Of a DNA stretch of 10,076 bases, positions 1 to 6,927 are shown one piece after another (the stretch's first letter is position 1; each line of letters begins with the position of its first letter). This DNA comes from Steroidobacteraceae bacterium (GTDB taxonomy: Bacteria; Pseudomonadota; Gammaproteobacteria; Steroidobacterales; Steroidobacteraceae). The DNA lies in NCBI GenBank assembly GCA_021325695.1, contig JAJTCR010000020.1:1-10076 (forward strand). The letters are read 5' to 3'. A program made the translations under genes and the position numbers. The notes under the pieces are model-generated. The model did no database searches. It was not told the DNA's origin and saw only the letters and a program-made list of their open reading frames with translations.

Positions 1-18
1 CTTCCGTTTTGCATTGCA

Positions 19-45
19 GCGCCGGCACGTCGGTCTCGCCGGCGC
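19..45. repeat. Inverted repeat upstream of the monooxygenase cluster
   Basis: Perfect 8-bp arms, GCGCCGGC (19-26) and GCCGGCGC (38-45), are separated by 11 bases and end 26 bp before the first gene's ATG. The position suits an operator for the cluster's TetR-type regulator, or a hairpin left from an upstream gene's terminator. No T-tract follows. The arms are pure GC in a GC-rich genome, so chance occurrence is quite possible. No convincing -10/-35 pair is visible in the 71 bases available, and the true promoter may lie outside the window. Confidence 0.35.
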
Positions 46-71
46 AACGAACACCCGGGAATCGCCAGCAC

Positions 72-554
72 ATGAGCAACGACCTACTGATCCAGCAATT
101 GCTGCAACGCGTGGACCAGCTCGAGAGTCGCCGCGCGATGCGCGACCTCGTCACCGACTACTGCCAGGCCTTCGACGGCGTCGACTTATGCCGCTTCCTG
201 TCGATCTGGTGGGACGACTGCGTCTGGGACATCGGCCCGCCGTTCGGGAAGTTCGAGGCGCACGCCGGGATCGAGAAGGCCGTGAAGGAAGTGCTGTGGC
301 CGGTCTGGCGCGAGACGCACCACCTGACGAGCAACCTGCGCGTCACGTTCCAGGACGGGGACAATGCGCGTGGCGTCTGCGACGTCGATTGCATGGGCTC
401 GCTGCGCGACGACTCGGTGCAGATGATCAGCGCCACCTACAGCGACCACTTCCAACGTCGCAACGGAACGTGGAAGATTTTGCGCCGCGACGTCGTGATC
501 CATTACTTCAACCCGATTCCCGGCGCGCAGATGACGAAGCCGCCCGCCGGCTGA
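72..554 (+). CDS. SnoaL-like / NTF2-fold family protein
   Basis: A 160-aa protein of the size and pattern of SnoaL-like (SnoaL_4-type) small alpha+beta-barrel proteins. This superfamily includes ketosteroid isomerases, scytalone dehydratase, polyketide cyclases and non-catalytic partner subunits. The N-terminal helix (about 18-37, RRAMRDLVTDYCQAFD) is followed by the conserved aromatic/acidic stretch WWDDCVWD (46-53). Next come a G-x-E-A-H turn (59-64), the THHLTSNLRV strand (82-91) and the C-terminal strand GTWKILRRDV (132-141). Asp36, His83 and His84 are the kind of polar residues that line the cavity in catalytic members, but which reaction they would catalyse is not readable. I chose ATG at 72 because the family-like helix starts just after it and the residues before it are low-complexity. 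A weak GGGA lies about 11 bp upstream. It leads the cluster, 23 bp before the hydrolase, so it probably acts on the monooxygenase substrate or product. Confidence 0.85.
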   Translation: MSNDLLIQQLLQRVDQLESRRAMRDLVTDYCQAFDGVDLCRFLSIWWDDCVWDIGPPFGKFEAHAGIEKAVKEVLWPVWRETHHLTSNLRVTFQDGDNARGVCDVDCMGSLRDDSVQMISATYSDHFQRRNGTWKILRRDVVIHYFNPIPGAQMTKPPAG

Positions 555-577
555 ACCGGCAACGACAGGGGAACACC

Positions 578-1384
578 ATGGGACTGCTGACCGTTTCCGA
601 GGGCCGCGACGTCTACTTCGAAGACCATGCGGGACCGGGGCTGCCGGTGCTGCTGATCCACGGCTGGGGCATGAGTTGCCGCGTCTGGGACAGCACGCTC
701 GTCGCGCTGGAACGGGGCGGGCACCGCGTAGTCGCGTTCGACCAGCGCGGCTGCGGCAACTCGGACAAGGACTTCCGCGAGGTCTCGGTGGAATCGTCCG
801 GCGCGGATGCGGTCGCCGTGCTGCGTCACCTCGGCATCCGGCGCGCCGCGGTCAACGGCTGGTCGCTCGGCGGTGCGGTCGCGGTCGAAGCCGCGCGCCG
901 GCTCGGACCGGATTGTGCGGGCGTGATCCTCACGGGCGGCGCCTCGCCTCGCTACGTGCAGGCGCCGGATTTCCCCCACGGCAATCCTCCGGGCAGCCCG
1001 GTCGAGTCGGTGAACGCGCTGCAGCTCGACCGCGCCAATTTCTTCGACGGGCTCACCAAGGCGGTCTGCGCGATCCCGCAGAGCGATGCGATGAACGCGT
1101 GGCTGTGGTCGATCTTCATGCAGACGTCGCCGGCGGCCGACCGTGCCCTCGCGCAGCTCGACTCGCTCGACCAGCGGGAGGCAATTCGTGCCCTCGAGTG
1201 CCCGCTGCTCTCGATCGTCGGCGGCAAGGACGTGTTCGTCGCCCCCGACATCGGCCGCTACGCCGCGAAGATCGCGCGACGGGGCAAGCTCGCCGAGTTC
1301 CCCGACTGCGGACACGCGCCGTTCATCGAGGACGGCCCGCGTTACCGCCAGGTCGTGCTCGACTTCCTCGGCTCGCTCGGTTGA
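578..1384 (+). CDS. Alpha/beta-hydrolase
   Basis: A 268-aa alpha/beta-hydrolase of normal length for the esterase/C-C hydrolase/haloperoxidase-like group. The oxyanion-hole motif HGWG is at 28-31 and the strand-turn FDQRGCGNSD at 54-63. The nucleophile elbow is G-W-S-L-G (94-98) with Ser96. The acid is probably Asp218 in GGKDVFV, and the catalytic base His246 in CGHAPF, so the triad is complete. A cap region lies roughly at 125-195. There is no signal peptide, so it should be cytoplasmic. ATG 578 is preceded by AGGGGAA (566-572) at good spacing and starts right at the first beta strand. The frame is open far upstream, but that part reads as an Arg-rich shadow of the SnoaL-like gene. It lies 14 bp before the luciferase-like monooxygenase. 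Such pairs often hydrolyse the ester, lactone or ring-cleavage product of an oxygenase. Esterase, lactonase and C-C hydrolase activities cannot be separated by eye. Confidence 0.9.
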   Translation: MGLLTVSEGRDVYFEDHAGPGLPVLLIHGWGMSCRVWDSTLVALERGGHRVVAFDQRGCGNSDKDFREVSVESSGADAVAVLRHLGIRRAAVNGWSLGGAVAVEAARRLGPDCAGVILTGGASPRYVQAPDFPHGNPPGSPVESVNALQLDRANFFDGLTKAVCAIPQSDAMNAWLWSIFMQTSPAADRALAQLDSLDQREAIRALECPLLSIVGGKDVFVAPDIGRYAAKIARRGKLAEFPDCGHAPFIEDGPRYRQVVLDFLGSLG

Positions 1385-1398
1385 CAGGGGGCCGTCCC

Positions 1399-2409
1399 AT
1401 GCCGCGCCACGTCAATTTCGGTCTCTGGTACGACTTCCGCAATCCCGCGCCGTGGTCCGTGCCGTTCGAGCAGCTCTACGCGCAATGCCTGGACCAGATC
1501 GTCGGCGCCGAACAGCTCGGCTTCGATTCGATCTGGATGACCGAGCACCACTTCTGCGACGACGGCTACACGCCCTCCCCGCTCGTGATGGCAGGCGCCA
1601 TCGGCGCGCGGACCCGGCGCATGCGCATCGGCACGAACCTCATGATCCTGCCGCTGCACAACCCCGTGCGGATCGCCGAGGACGCCGCGACGCTGTCGCT
1701 GCTGACCGGGGGCCGGTTCGACCTCGGCGTCGGGATCGGCTACCGCGAGCTCGAGTTCCGCGAGTTCGGGCGTGAACTCAAGCAGCGGCCGAGCCTGATG
1801 GAGGAAGGCTTCGCGATCATCCGCAAGGCCTGGGCCGGCGAGCGACTCAACTTCGAGGGCAAGCGCTTCAAGGTCGGCGACGTCCGCATCACGCCCGCGC
1901 CCGAGCACGCGCCGAGGCTCTTCCTGGGCGGCATGGCGGAGCCCGCGATCGACCGCGCCGCGCGCATCGCCGACGGTTTCCTGTCGACCGGCGGCATCGG
2001 CAACGACGTCTACGTGAAGTGCCTCGAGAAGAACGGCCGCCGGCCGGAGGAAGGCGTCATCATCGCCGGTCACTGGGCGCTGATCTCCGACGATCCCGAG
2101 CGCGAAGCCACCATCGTCGGCCCGCACGCGCTGTACCAGAGCAACCAGTACATCGAGTGGGGCGCGTTCGGCCCTCCGGAGACCACGCCCCGTTTCCCCG
2201 ACGCAGCCACCGCACTGCAGATGGGCCTGTACGAACTGTGGGACGCTGACACGGCCGTCGCGAAACTGACCGAGCTGCTCGCGACGTATTCACAGATCCA
2301 GGACGTGCATTTCTGGGCCCAGTTGCCCGGCGAGCCCGTGACCTCGGGACAGCGTCGGATCGAGTACATGGCGAAGCACGTGCTGCCGCGCGTGCGCGCC
2401 GCGCTGTGA
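1399..2409 (+). CDS. Luciferase-like FMN-dependent monooxygenase (LLM class)
   Basis: A 336-aa TIM-barrel protein of the bacterial luciferase-like superfamily, which uses reduced FMN and O2 to hydroxylate, oxidise or Baeyer-Villiger-oxidise small organic compounds. It starts with the first barrel strand (VNFGLWYDF, 5-13). Then comes AEQLGFDSIWMTEHHF (37-52) with the conserved E-H-H at 49-51, equivalent to the active-site His region of luciferase. RMRIGTNLMILPLHNPVRIAED (74-95) and LTGGRFDLGVGIGY (102-115) follow, the usual family signatures, and then PRLFLGGMAEPAIDRAARIADGF (172-194). The length is typical. ATG 1399 is preceded by CAGGGGG (1385-1391), and the frame upstream of it overlaps the hydrolase as noise. 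The flavin reductase 16 bp downstream is the expected electron-supply partner, because these enzymes cannot reduce flavin themselves. Substrate is unknown; candidates are cyclic ketones, terpenoids, alkanes or organosulfur compounds. Confidence 0.93.
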   Translation: MPRHVNFGLWYDFRNPAPWSVPFEQLYAQCLDQIVGAEQLGFDSIWMTEHHFCDDGYTPSPLVMAGAIGARTRRMRIGTNLMILPLHNPVRIAEDAATLSLLTGGRFDLGVGIGYRELEFREFGRELKQRPSLMEEGFAIIRKAWAGERLNFEGKRFKVGDVRITPAPEHAPRLFLGGMAEPAIDRAARIADGFLSTGGIGNDVYVKCLEKNGRRPEEGVIIAGHWALISDDPEREATIVGPHALYQSNQYIEWGAFGPPETTPRFPDAATALQMGLYELWDADTAVAKLTELLATYSQIQDVHFWAQLPGEPVTSGQRRIEYMAKHVLPRVRAAL

Positions 2410-2425
2410 GCACCGCAGGGGGCGC

Positions 2426-2902
2426 ATGAGCAACGAATTGCGGCGCGCGTTCGGCCACTACCCCACCGGCGTCACCGTGATCACGACCACCACGCCCGAA
2501 GGGCGCTGGATCGGCATGACCGCGAACAGCTTCTCGTCCCTGTCGCTCGAACCGCCGCTCGTGCTGTGGAGCATCGCCAAGTCCTCGACCAATTACGACG
2601 TCTTCCGCAATGCACCCCATTTCGCGGTGCACGTGCTGCATTCGGGGCAGGCCGCGCTTGCGCGCCAGTTCGCGACGCGGGACTGCGATCGCTTCGCGGG
2701 CCTGCAGTGCGAGCCGGGGCGCGGCGGCTCCCCGCTGCTCGAGGATTTCCACGCGTGCTTCGACTGCGAGACGCACGAGGTGCTCGACGGGGGCGATCAC
2801 GTCATCATCGTCGGGCGCGTGCTCGAGTGTCGTGAGCGCGCCGGCGACCCGCTGATCTTCTACCGCGGCCGGTTCCTGGAGACGCTCGGGCCCGGCGCGT
2901 AG
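2426..2902 (+). CDS. Flavin reductase (HpaC-like), monooxygenase small component
   Basis: A 158-aa flavin reductase with the split-barrel FMN-binding fold, matching the compact reductase components of two-component monooxygenases (HpaC, PheA2 type). Visible signatures are YPTGVTVITT (12-21), the flavin-contacting GMTANSFSSLSLEPPLVLWS (30-49) and the SSTNYDVF helix (53-60). The GDH triplet (123-125, in DGGDHVIIVGRV) contacts the nicotinamide nucleotide in this family. PLIFYRGRF (142-150) closes the barrel. It would reduce FMN or FAD with NAD(P)H and release it to the luciferase-like oxygenase encoded immediately upstream. AGGGGG just before ATG 2426 gives a good ribosome site. NADH versus NADPH preference is not deducible from these motifs. 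Confidence 0.93.
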   Translation: MSNELRRAFGHYPTGVTVITTTTPEGRWIGMTANSFSSLSLEPPLVLWSIAKSSTNYDVFRNAPHFAVHVLHSGQAALARQFATRDCDRFAGLQCEPGRGGSPLLEDFHACFDCETHEVLDGGDHVIIVGRVLECRERAGDPLIFYRGRFLETLGPGA

Positions 2903-2943
2903 AATCGCCGCGCGCCATGCGGGGAGAGAGGGGAGGCAACTTG

Positions 2944-3720
2944 TTGGCAACCAGCAAGTCGGCTATGATGGACGAAATGAACAAAGCGACGACGGACGGC
3001 TCCATGCCGCGTGCGCGCCGCAAGCAGGCCGAACGCACGGCACTCTCTGACCGCAAGCTCACCGAGGCGGCGATCCGGCTGCTCGTCGAACGCGGCGTGC
3101 AGGGCACCACGCTGCAGGCCGTGGGTGAACTCGCCGGCTACAGCCGCGGCCTCGCCACGCACCGGTTCGGGTCCAAGGGCGGCTTGTTCGCCAACGTGCT
3201 CGAGGTCGCGAGCCGCGACTGGCTCAAGCGTATGCAGAAGGCGGTCGGCACCCGCACCGGCGTCGAGGCCCTCTGCGCCGCCACCGACGCGGTCGAGAAG
3301 TTCATGCGCGATCGCCCCGACGAGCTCACCGTGATGTACCTGCTCTGGTTCCTCGGCATCGACCGCAGCGCCGAGTACCAGTCGAATATCGCGAAGGTGC
3401 ACAAGGCGCAGCGCCGCGACGTGGCCGCGTGGATCCGCGCAGGCCAGCAGGCCGGCACCGTCGCCGCCGACGTCGAGCCCCTGCGCGTCGCCGAGCAGTA
3501 CGCCGCATCGATGGCGGGCATCATCTACCAGTGGCTCGCCGACCCGGGCATCCCGGTCGGCCTGATGTTCGGGGAACTCAAGAACAACCTGCGTCACCGC
3601 CTGGAACTGCCCGCGGCCCGGACCGCGCGACTGGCCGGGGCGAAGTCGCGCAAGGGCGCGACAGACCGCACGAAGAGGGACGCCAACGGCAATGGTCGTC
3701 ACGCGGGCGCCGGTCGCTGA
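2944..3720 (+). CDS. TetR/AcrR-family transcriptional regulator
   Basis: From the chosen start this is 258 aa. The N-terminal TetR helix-turn-helix is clear: LTEAAIRLLVERGVQGTTLQAV (39-60), then ELAGYSRGLATHRFGSKGGLF (62-82), which carries the recognition helix and the conserved F-x-x-K-x-x-L-F pattern. The rest is the all-helical ligand-binding and dimer domain. The last ~36 residues (PAARTARLAGAKSRK onward) form an unusual Arg/Lys-rich, probably disordered tail. The start is uncertain. ATG 2917 has no Shine-Dalgarno, whereas GGGAGG (2931-2936) sits 7 bp before TTG 2944. In-frame ATGs at 2965, 2968, 2977 and 3004 are also possible, the last directly before the basic PRARRKQAER segment. The gene follows the flavin reductase closely and likely represses the cluster, with the pathway substrate or product as inducer; this is inferred from position only. 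Confidence 0.9.
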   Translation: MATSKSAMMDEMNKATTDGSMPRARRKQAERTALSDRKLTEAAIRLLVERGVQGTTLQAVGELAGYSRGLATHRFGSKGGLFANVLEVASRDWLKRMQKAVGTRTGVEALCAATDAVEKFMRDRPDELTVMYLLWFLGIDRSAEYQSNIAKVHKAQRRDVAAWIRAGQQAGTVAADVEPLRVAEQYAASMAGIIYQWLADPGIPVGLMFGELKNNLRHRLELPAARTARLAGAKSRKGATDRTKRDANGNGRHAGAGR

Positions 3721-3728
3721 GGCAGGCG

Positions 3729-3747
3729 GACGCGCCTAGGGCGCGTC
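3729..3747. terminator. GC-rich hairpin between convergent genes
   Basis: A perfect 8-bp inverted repeat, GACGCGCC (3729-3736) and GGCGCGTC (3740-3747), has a 3-base loop. It sits between the 3' ends of the convergent tetR-type and glucanase genes and overlaps the glucanase stop codon (3736-3738 on the - strand). Its symmetry and location fit a bidirectional terminator. No T-run follows on either side, so Rho-independent function is not certain. Confidence 0.45.
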
Positions 3748-4614
3748 GACCCGGGGCGGATGGCCCGGGAAGGTGAAGTCGCACGATGCCCTGGCGTCGT
3801 AGCGCACCCACTCGTACGGCGCGAGGCGCACGCCCTCGTATCTGAAGGTGCCGGCCCAGCCCGCCGCCGTCGCATCCACCGGCCAGGCGTTCATCATGAT
3901 CTTCTGGTACGAATCCGTCGGCTTCGGCGTCTGGATCAGCGGCGTGTCGTAGAACTGGTCGACGCGCTGGCCGTCGACGTACCACTCGAGCCCGCCCTCG
4001 AACCAGCGGAACCCGTAATTGTGATGGCCCGTGGCGGCATCGAAGCCCAGTTGCACCACGCGTTCGTTGTGCGAGGCGTAACCGTCGTCGTTGGTCCAGA
4101 AGTTGAACTGGACGCGCGTCGTGTCGAACCCGAGGAACTCGATGTCGATCTCGTTGTGCTTGCCATTGCCGCCGTTGTCGTACGGACCGGCGAACGTGAA
4201 GAACGACGTCACCACGCCGGACTGCCGGATCGGCTTGAACCGGGCCTCGTAGCAGCCGTAGCCGTGGAAACCGCGGGTCCGGTACTCGCCCGAGCTGTAG
4301 GGCTGGCCGAGGAAAGCGCGGTTGCTGAGCTTGAGGGTCATCGCGCCGGACGCGGCGTCGTGGACGACGTGGTCCGCGCGCCAGGCGTTGTCGAACGGCG
4401 ATCCGTTGGTCCACCGGTCCGCCTTCATCCAGCGCGTGGTGTCGTACGCCTCGAGCTGGTCGATGAACGACCCGAGCGGCACCACGGCCGGCGTGTTGCC
4501 GCGTCGCGCCGCGACCGCCTCGGAGAACATCGCGACGACGAGGCCGCCCGCGACGGTCGCAACGATCAGCCGTGAGCCCAGTGCCGATCGGTCCGTGAAG
4601 TCGTTCCGCTGCAT
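3736..4614 (-). CDS. Secreted family-16 glycoside hydrolase (lichenase/ExoK-like beta-glucanase)
   Basis: A 292-aa endo-beta-glucanase of glycoside hydrolase family 16. The catalytic signature E-I-D-I-E-F-L-G is at 155-162, giving Glu155 as nucleophile, Asp157 as helper and Glu159 as acid/base. Flanking blocks resemble Bacillus lichenase and rhizobial ExoK: RWTNGSPFDNAWRADHV (67-83), SGEYRTRGFHGYGCYEARFK (108-127), VVTSFFTFAG (134-143), LEWYVDGQRV (209-218) and KIMMNAWP (238-245). Residues about 15-36 (LIVATVAGGLVVAMFSEAVA) form a signal peptide or signal anchor with a possible AVA-A cleavage, so it acts outside the cytoplasm. Likely substrates are mixed-linkage beta-1,3-1,4-glucan or an acidic exopolysaccharide. 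ATG 4614 has GGGAGG 7 bp upstream; an in-frame ATG at 4665 would add 17 Arg-rich residues and lacks such a site. The N-terminal cysteine pair of Bacillus lichenases is absent. The only cysteines are Cys121 and Cys278. Confidence 0.93.
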   Translation of the reverse strand: MQRNDFTDRSALGSRLIVATVAGGLVVAMFSEAVAARRGNTPAVVPLGSFIDQLEAYDTTRWMKADRWTNGSPFDNAWRADHVVHDAASGAMTLKLSNRAFLGQPYSSGEYRTRGFHGYGCYEARFKPIRQSGVVTSFFTFAGPYDNGGNGKHNEIDIEFLGFDTTRVQFNFWTNDDGYASHNERVVQLGFDAATGHHNYGFRWFEGGLEWYVDGQRVDQFYDTPLIQTPKPTDSYQKIMMNAWPVDATAAGWAGTFRYEGVRLAPYEWVRYDARASCDFTFPGHPPRVDAP

Positions 4615-4795
4615 CTCGGTCCTCCCGCGGCATGGCTGCACTGCGACCCGTCGCACCGGCCGCATCGCGCCGCCTCCCCTCGTTGTTCTTGCGGTCCGAA
4701 GCCGCCGCGGCTCGCCCCGTCAAGCGCAGGCTAGCCGTTCTGTGACGCGCGTCAATCGCAGCGTGACATAACGTGCGTCACGTGCGTCCGACCGG
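4615..4795. promoter_or_regulatory. Leader of the glucanase gene with clustered TGAC/GTCA half-sites
   Basis: This 181-bp non-coding stretch lies between the TPR gene's stop and the glucanase start, both on the - strand. It holds a perfect 12-bp palindrome, TGACGCGCGTCA (4743-4754). The enlarged form, TGTGA-N6-TCAAT (4741-4756), resembles a CRP/Vfr site in 8 of 10 positions. A second inverted repeat, CGTGAC-N9-GTCACG (4762-4782), lies one to two helical turns away. On the - strand a weak promoter can be drawn as TTGACG (4755-4750), a 16-bp spacer and TAGCCT (4733-4728). Whether CRP or another regulator binds here is not established by the sequence. The region also has to terminate the TPR gene's transcript, but no clear terminator is visible. 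Confidence 0.4.
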
Positions 4796-6874
4796 TCAGC
4801 CGGCCGAAGTCACCGCGGAGCGGCCGGCGAGCGAACGCGCGCCCCCCTCGATCGTTTCGGCGCGCGCTACGAGTGCCGCAATGCGCGCGTCCTCGAGCCA
4901 GGGACGCAGGTTCCAGTCGAGTCGTGCCCACCAGCCGTGTCGCCAACCGCCGGCGACGGCAGTCTCGAGGTGTGCGAGGCCTTCCTCGATCCTGCCCAGC
5001 AGCAGGCACGCCGTCGCGGTCCAGTAACGCACGTCGCCGCTCACGATGCCCTGCGCGAAATACCCTTCGGCGCGCTCGACGAAGTTCTGCAGGTCCTCGC
5101 GACCGCGCGCCTCGTCCCCGCTCACGAGTCGCAGGTGCGCGCAGGTGATCGAGTGCGGCAGGCGCCACACCCATTCGTCGTTCAGGATCTCGTCGACTTC
5201 GCGGCATGGACTGAGCGTCGCGGCCTCGTAGCACGCGAGCGCGTCGTCGGGTCGACCCAGCGCCACGTGTGCGTACGCGCGCTGCGCGGGGCCGATCGCG
5301 GCGCCCGCGGCGCCTGCGGCGATGCGCAGCAGTGCCTCGCGCTCGTCGCGCGCCATGTGCAGAGCGACCACGAGCTCGACGTCGAACTGGTTGTCGGCCG
5401 CGAGCGCGCGTGCCTCCTCGACCGCCGTGGCGGCCTCGCCGGGCCGGCCGAGCTGCAACAGCAGCAGCGCGCGGCGCGCGCGATAGAACGCCCGTCCCGG
5501 GGCGATCCTGATCGCACACTCCACCCAGCGCAGCGCCTCGTGCACGCGACCGCGCGTCGCCTCGAGCCGGGTCATGCCCGAGCACGGCACGGGGAACTGC
5601 GGATCGAGCTCGATCGCCGCGAGGAAACGCTCGCGCGCCTCCTGGTCGCGCCCGAACCGCAGCGCATCGAAACCCGCGTTCGTGACGACGATCGGCGCGA
5701 GCGGATCGAGCCGGTACACGCGCAGGTTCCGTTCGGTAGCCTCGGCGAACCGGCCCTGCATCAGCAACGCGAGGCCCAGCCAGACGTGCGCCATGGAATA
5801 CCCGGCGTTGAGCTCGATGGCGCGCTGGAACGCCTGCTCGGCCGCCTTGGCATCGCCTTCGGTGAGCCGCACGAGCCCGAGTGAGGCGTGCGCCTCGGCG
5901 AGTTCCGGCGCCAGCTCGAGCGCCCGGTCGACGGCCGGTCGCGCGCGCGCGATCGCGTCCCCGACCGGCAGGTTGCCGTAATGTCGCACGCACAGGAGCA
6001 GCGCCGCGTCGGCAATGCCGGTGTAAGCGAGTGCGTAGCCCGGGTCCAGCTCGACCGCGCGCTGGAACAGCGACGCGGCGCGCTGCAACGACGCCTCGGC
6101 GCGTTTGTGGAAATGGTGCCGGCCGAGCAGGTACGCGTTGTAGGCCTCGAAACTCGAAGGCGCGTCGAGCCTCGCCGGCGTGCCGAGCGGCTGACCGTAG
6201 CGCTGGCCGACGGCCTCGATCACCGCCTGCGAGATCTCGCTCTGCAACTGGAAGACGTCGCCGAGTCGCCTCTCGAACGTGCGAGACCAGACCTGGAAAC
6301 CGTCCGCGGCACCGACCAGTTGCACGTCGATGCGCACGCGATCCTCGTGCCGGCGCAGGCCGCCCTCGAGCAGCGTCGCGACGTTGAGCCGGCGCCCGAT
6401 CGTGCGCGCGTCCTCGTGGCGCCCCTTGAACGCGAACGAGGACGTGCGCGCCGCGACGCGCAGCCCCGGCACGCCGGCGAGCTGGTTGCGGATTTCCTCG
6501 GCGAGACCGTCCGAGAAGTATTCGTCGTCCGGGTTGCGACTCAGGTTCGTGAACGGCAGGACCGCGACCGAATTCTCGGGCGCCGGCGTCTGCGTGACCG
6601 CGGGTCGATCGCGCGTCGCGTCGTCGGGTGCGAGCGCCAGCGTGCGCACGATGCCGCGTGGAGTGACGTCGAAGACCCACGCCAACACCAGCGCCACGGG
6701 CAGGCCAGCCACGAGCGCAGCGATCACGAACCGCGTATAGCCCGCGAGGTCGAAGGCATCGAGCAACAGGTCGGCGACCTGCGCGAGGACCCACGCGCCG
6801 GCGAGATACCACGCGGCGACGCGCAGGACGCGCCGGCGCAGCACTTCCGACCACCAGAACCCGAGTCGTGCCAT
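4796..6874 (-). CDS. Membrane-anchored TolB-like / tetratricopeptide repeat protein
   Basis: A 692-aa protein. A short cytoplasmic N-terminus with basic residues (RRRVLR, 13-18) precedes two membrane segments, about 18-38 (VAAWYLAGAWVLAQVADLLL) and 48-69 (RFVIAALVAGLPVALVLAWVFD). A Pro/Thr linker follows. Residues 102-225 form the TolB-amino-terminal-like (FlgO-like) domain, starting SVAVLPFTNLS and continuing with YFSDGLAEEI, TSSFAFKG and LVGAADGFQVWSRTFER. The rest (about 240-670) is helical with TPRs, for example ASLFQRAVELDPGYALAYTG (267-286) and AEQAFQRAIELNAGYSMAHV (345-364). Relatives often carry this module behind a winged-helix, cyclase or kinase domain; here no output domain is visible, so a scaffold or sensor role is inferred. 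ATG 6874 follows GGGGAGG at short spacing and begins the RLGFWWSEVLRRRV segment common in such proteins. It lies 53 bp after the VOC gene on the same strand. A long alternative reading frame through it is Arg-rich and spurious. Confidence 0.88.
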   Translation of the reverse strand: MARLGFWWSEVLRRRVLRVAAWYLAGAWVLAQVADLLLDAFDLAGYTRFVIAALVAGLPVALVLAWVFDVTPRGIVRTLALAPDDATRDRPAVTQTPAPENSVAVLPFTNLSRNPDDEYFSDGLAEEIRNQLAGVPGLRVAARTSSFAFKGRHEDARTIGRRLNVATLLEGGLRRHEDRVRIDVQLVGAADGFQVWSRTFERRLGDVFQLQSEISQAVIEAVGQRYGQPLGTPARLDAPSSFEAYNAYLLGRHHFHKRAEASLQRAASLFQRAVELDPGYALAYTGIADAALLLCVRHYGNLPVGDAIARARPAVDRALELAPELAEAHASLGLVRLTEGDAKAAEQAFQRAIELNAGYSMAHVWLGLALLMQGRFAEATERNLRVYRLDPLAPIVVTNAGFDALRFGRDQEARERFLAAIELDPQFPVPCSGMTRLEATRGRVHEALRWVECAIRIAPGRAFYRARRALLLLQLGRPGEAATAVEEARALAADNQFDVELVVALHMARDEREALLRIAAGAAGAAIGPAQRAYAHVALGRPDDALACYEAATLSPCREVDEILNDEWVWRLPHSITCAHLRLVSGDEARGREDLQNFVERAEGYFAQGIVSGDVRYWTATACLLLGRIEEGLAHLETAVAGGWRHGWWARLDWNLRPWLEDARIAALVARAETIEGGARSLAGRSAVTSAG

Positions 6875-6927
6875 CCGCCTCCCCTGGCCGGGCTCGTGAC
6901 CGCCCAGGAACGTGCACGGCCCCGGTT

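Noticed and set aside
1..75. Possible tail of an upstream gene ending at TGA 73-75, overlapping the first ATG
   Set aside because: The frame is open to the window edge and would give a classic ATGA overlap, but the 24 residues are Arg-rich and unrecognisable. The evidence is too short to call a gene.
503..1315. 270-codon frame antisense to the alpha/beta-hydrolase
   Set aside because: Codon-mirror shadow of a gene whose complete catalytic triad is on the + strand.
676..1398. Upstream extension of the luciferase-like monooxygenase frame
   Set aside because: It would overlap the hydrolase by over 700 bp and encodes Arg/Pro-rich noise. The family's first barrel strand begins right after ATG 1399.
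2917..2943. ATG 2917 as start of the TetR-type regulator
   Set aside because: No Shine-Dalgarno precedes it, and the best ribosome site in the area lies downstream of it. Kept only as an alternative in the regulator's entry.
4799..4828. Inverted repeat GCCGGCCG ... CGGCCGGC near the TPR gene's stop
   Set aside because: It has a 14-base spacer, lies mostly inside the coding end, is pure GC and has no T-tract. I do not call it a terminator.
4752..6917. Very long alternative open frame on the - strand (721 codons) through the TPR gene
   Set aside because: Its product is an Arg/Ala/Gly-rich string without domains. The TolB-like and TPR motifs lie in the other - strand frame. Open shadow frames are common at this GC content.
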